From: CAYMPH01 sp964529415
GTDB lineage: Bacteria; Spirochaetota; UBA4802; UBA5550
Length of the DNA: 64,000 bases
Direction of reading: 5' to 3'
Assembly (NCBI GenBank): GCA_964529415.1
Contig: CAZGWD010000001.1
Location: 248,001-312,000, forward strand
In this document: one piece after another, positions 62,805 through 64,000 of the stretch
Layout of the letters: each line of letters starts with the position of its first letter
How positions within the stretch are numbered: the stretch's first letter is position 1
The notes under the pieces: model-generated
Told to the model about the DNA's origin: nothing
The model's input: the letters and a program-made list of their open reading frames with translations, nothing else
The model's database searches: none
Translations under genes and position numbers: made by a program

Positions 62805-64000
62805 TTATAGTCCATTTAAATAAAGCCTTATTGCCGCCCAGTATGCAGGATGTCTGAATTCCTTTCTGGATTTCAAATATAATTTGGCTTTTTCAAAAGA
62901 AGCAATAACATTTTCTCCTTCAGACAATTTTTTATAAAAACTGTCTGCAAAAAGTGCTGAATTTATATCGCGGACTTTCGGGTCGCTGATTACAACTGAA
63001 GCAGCTCCTCCGGCAGATGCAAATATTGAAAAATTTGAATAACCTATATTTTTTAAGGAATCTGAAGATGAGTATATAAAGTCTGAAGATTTAGTTAAAT
63101 TAAAAAAATTAATTCCGCTGATAGACATTGACATATCAACCGGATTATAAATAATTTTTGACATGATATGGCAAATGTTTCCATCAGATGATACTTTGAA
63201 TCTGCTTTCTGATATTGCGGTTTTTTCAAGATTACAAAATAATTCTGAACAATCGCCGCTGATTAAATTTATTTTTCCTCCAGGTTTTTTTACCGGATTT
63301 AATGCAGATAATAATGATGAAATATAATATATTTTGTGGGACTCGTCAAGAAAAACTTTAGAGCCCATAATCTCATATGGGACTTTTTCAAGATCATTAT
63401 CTGTTATAAAATAAATAGTTTTCTTTTTCTTATAATGAGTTTCCAGCGGAGAAAAAATTTCATTTATGGCTTTAGATTCAGCATAGGTATTTTTAAATGA
63501 GGAAATTTTTTCTTCATATGAATCAAGAACAGGTTTTAATTTTTCATATCCATTGTCAATAATCAGAGCTGTTATAAAATTATTACCGATTACCCATGAG
63601 AAAATATTTTTACCGTTTTTTATATTGTATATTATTACGGAATCAGCTGATAATTTTTTCTGTATAGTCTCAATTGGAATTTCTTTAAATAGTCTTGTTA
63701 TTAAAATCTGCGGATATTCATCAGACAATAGAAGAGCCTGTGAATCATTTTTTCCGGATAATATATCTGAAGGTATTTCAGGAACTTTTTTCAAATAAGC
63801 TCTTGCAGTTACGTGTTTTTTGAAATCTGAATACATTACTGCATCTGCGTAATTTTCTGTACGCATTTTATAGTTAATAAATGCGTCTATAACATCAAAT
63901 AGAAGTTCCTTCATTTTAAATGCGGAGATATTTTCTGTATTTAATATAAAATAATTAATTGATTCGCTGAAAATCTTCTCAAGTAATAATTTATCATTTT
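62805..64000 (-). CDS. CHAT-like domain protein, C-terminal part (runs off window end)
   Basis: An ATG lies at 63914, but the frame stays open through base 64000 (about 28 more codons, reading LEKIFSESINYFILNTENI before that Met), so the true start is outside the window. At least 398 residues. The C-terminal third has the CHAT build: a strand/helix pattern, GGAASVVISDPKVRDINSALFADSFYKKLSEGENVIASFEKAKLYL and the closing HPAYWAAIRLYLNG. The usual catalytic HG and SAC motifs read CHIMSK and YSSSDS, so the histidine may remain but the cysteine is replaced by serine. A catalytically dead peptidase-like domain is therefore likely. The FecR gene follows downstream. Confidence 0.72.
   Translation of the reverse strand, partial: NDKLLLEKIFSESINYFILNTENISAFKMKELLFDVIDAFINYKMRTENYADAVMYSDFKKHVTARAYLKKVPEIPSDILSGKNDSQALLLSDEYPQILITRLFKEIPIETIQKKLSADSVIIYNIKNGKNIFSWVIGNNFITALIIDNGYEKLKPVLDSYEEKISSFKNTYAESKAINEIFSPLETHYKKKKTIYFITDNDLEKVPYEIMGSKVFLDESHKIYYISSLLSALNPVKKPGGKINLISGDCSELFCNLEKTAISESRFKVSSDGNICHIMSKIIYNPVDMSMSISGINFFNLTKSSDFIYSSSDSLKNIGYSNFSIFASAGGAASVVISDPKVRDINSALFADSFYKKLSEGENVIASFEKAKLYLKSRKEFRHPAYWAAIRLYLNGL

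Overview
This is an AT-rich (roughly one-third G+C by eye), gene-dense chromosomal window from a Gram-negative-type bacterium. Lipoprotein signal peptides, a C-terminal beta-barrel protein, LpoB-like and FecR-type envelope proteins all point to two membranes. The abundance of REC-PAS-kinase-REC proteins whose first receiver ends in a 'GYVIKN...SIEMAFELFEAH' type tail, and the 1437-residue BadF-type activase, fit a strictly or facultatively anaerobic Spirochaetota-like lineage. That assignment is inference: there is no rRNA or other marker gene here. No tRNA, rRNA, CRISPR array, prophage or transposase gene was seen.

Layout. 1-5.9 kb: partial SDR reductase, lipoprotein hydrolase, YdjM-like membrane protein, MBL-fold hydrolase, J-domain protein, a ferritin-like/receiver fusion and small unknowns. 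6-12.5 kb: methyltransferase, then a two-gene signalling module (LytS-type HisKA_2 kinase followed by a 1318-residue REC-PAS-HK-REC hybrid). 12.5-17.4 kb: tungstate-type ABC transporter genes tupBC, an output-less HAMP sensor, and a KimA-like K+ transporter under a c-di-AMP (ydaO) riboswitch. 17.4-20.8 kb: larE-larB-larC, making the nickel-pincer nucleotide cofactor, then a hotdog thioesterase. 21-31 kb: degenerate GGDEF protein, ankyrin protein, B12-binding radical SAM protein, CobO, and two related envelope proteins flanking an MFS exporter. 31-38 kb: EamA transporter, phosphate transporter pair (DUF47 + Pit), a second output-less sensor, DedA and GTP-dependent PEPCK.

38.5-48 kb is an envelope-centred stretch. 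It holds a FecR-domain lipoprotein preceded by a promoter and terminator that imply a short untranslated RNA, a TolB-like/beta-barrel protein, a lipoprotein with a decayed tandem copy, selenouridine synthase, an acyltransferase, an LpoB-like lipoprotein, a COG3014-like lipoprotein and a PAS/receiver protein with an eroded ATPase domain. 48-55 kb: a K+ channel, an SCP2-like protein, and a second copy of the two-gene signalling module. 55-64 kb: a phytoene-desaturase-like FAD protein, the large activase/dehydratase-type protein, and a FecR/CHAT pair that runs off the window end.

Themes. Potassium and c-di-AMP homeostasis (riboswitch, KimA, RCK channel), metal and cofactor acquisition (W, Ni-pincer, Se, B12), and a heavy investment in PAS-type sensing with almost no DNA-binding output. 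Three different intergenic palindromic elements (12.3, 25.2 and 61.6 kb) are not explained by genes. The clearest regulatory discovery is the riboswitch at 17.3 kb with a visible ribosome-site-sequestering hairpin and its own consensus promoter. The most unusual genes are the ferritin-like/receiver fusion, the duplicated kinase-hybrid module and the paired TolB-like/membrane proteins at 25.8 and 28.8 kb.
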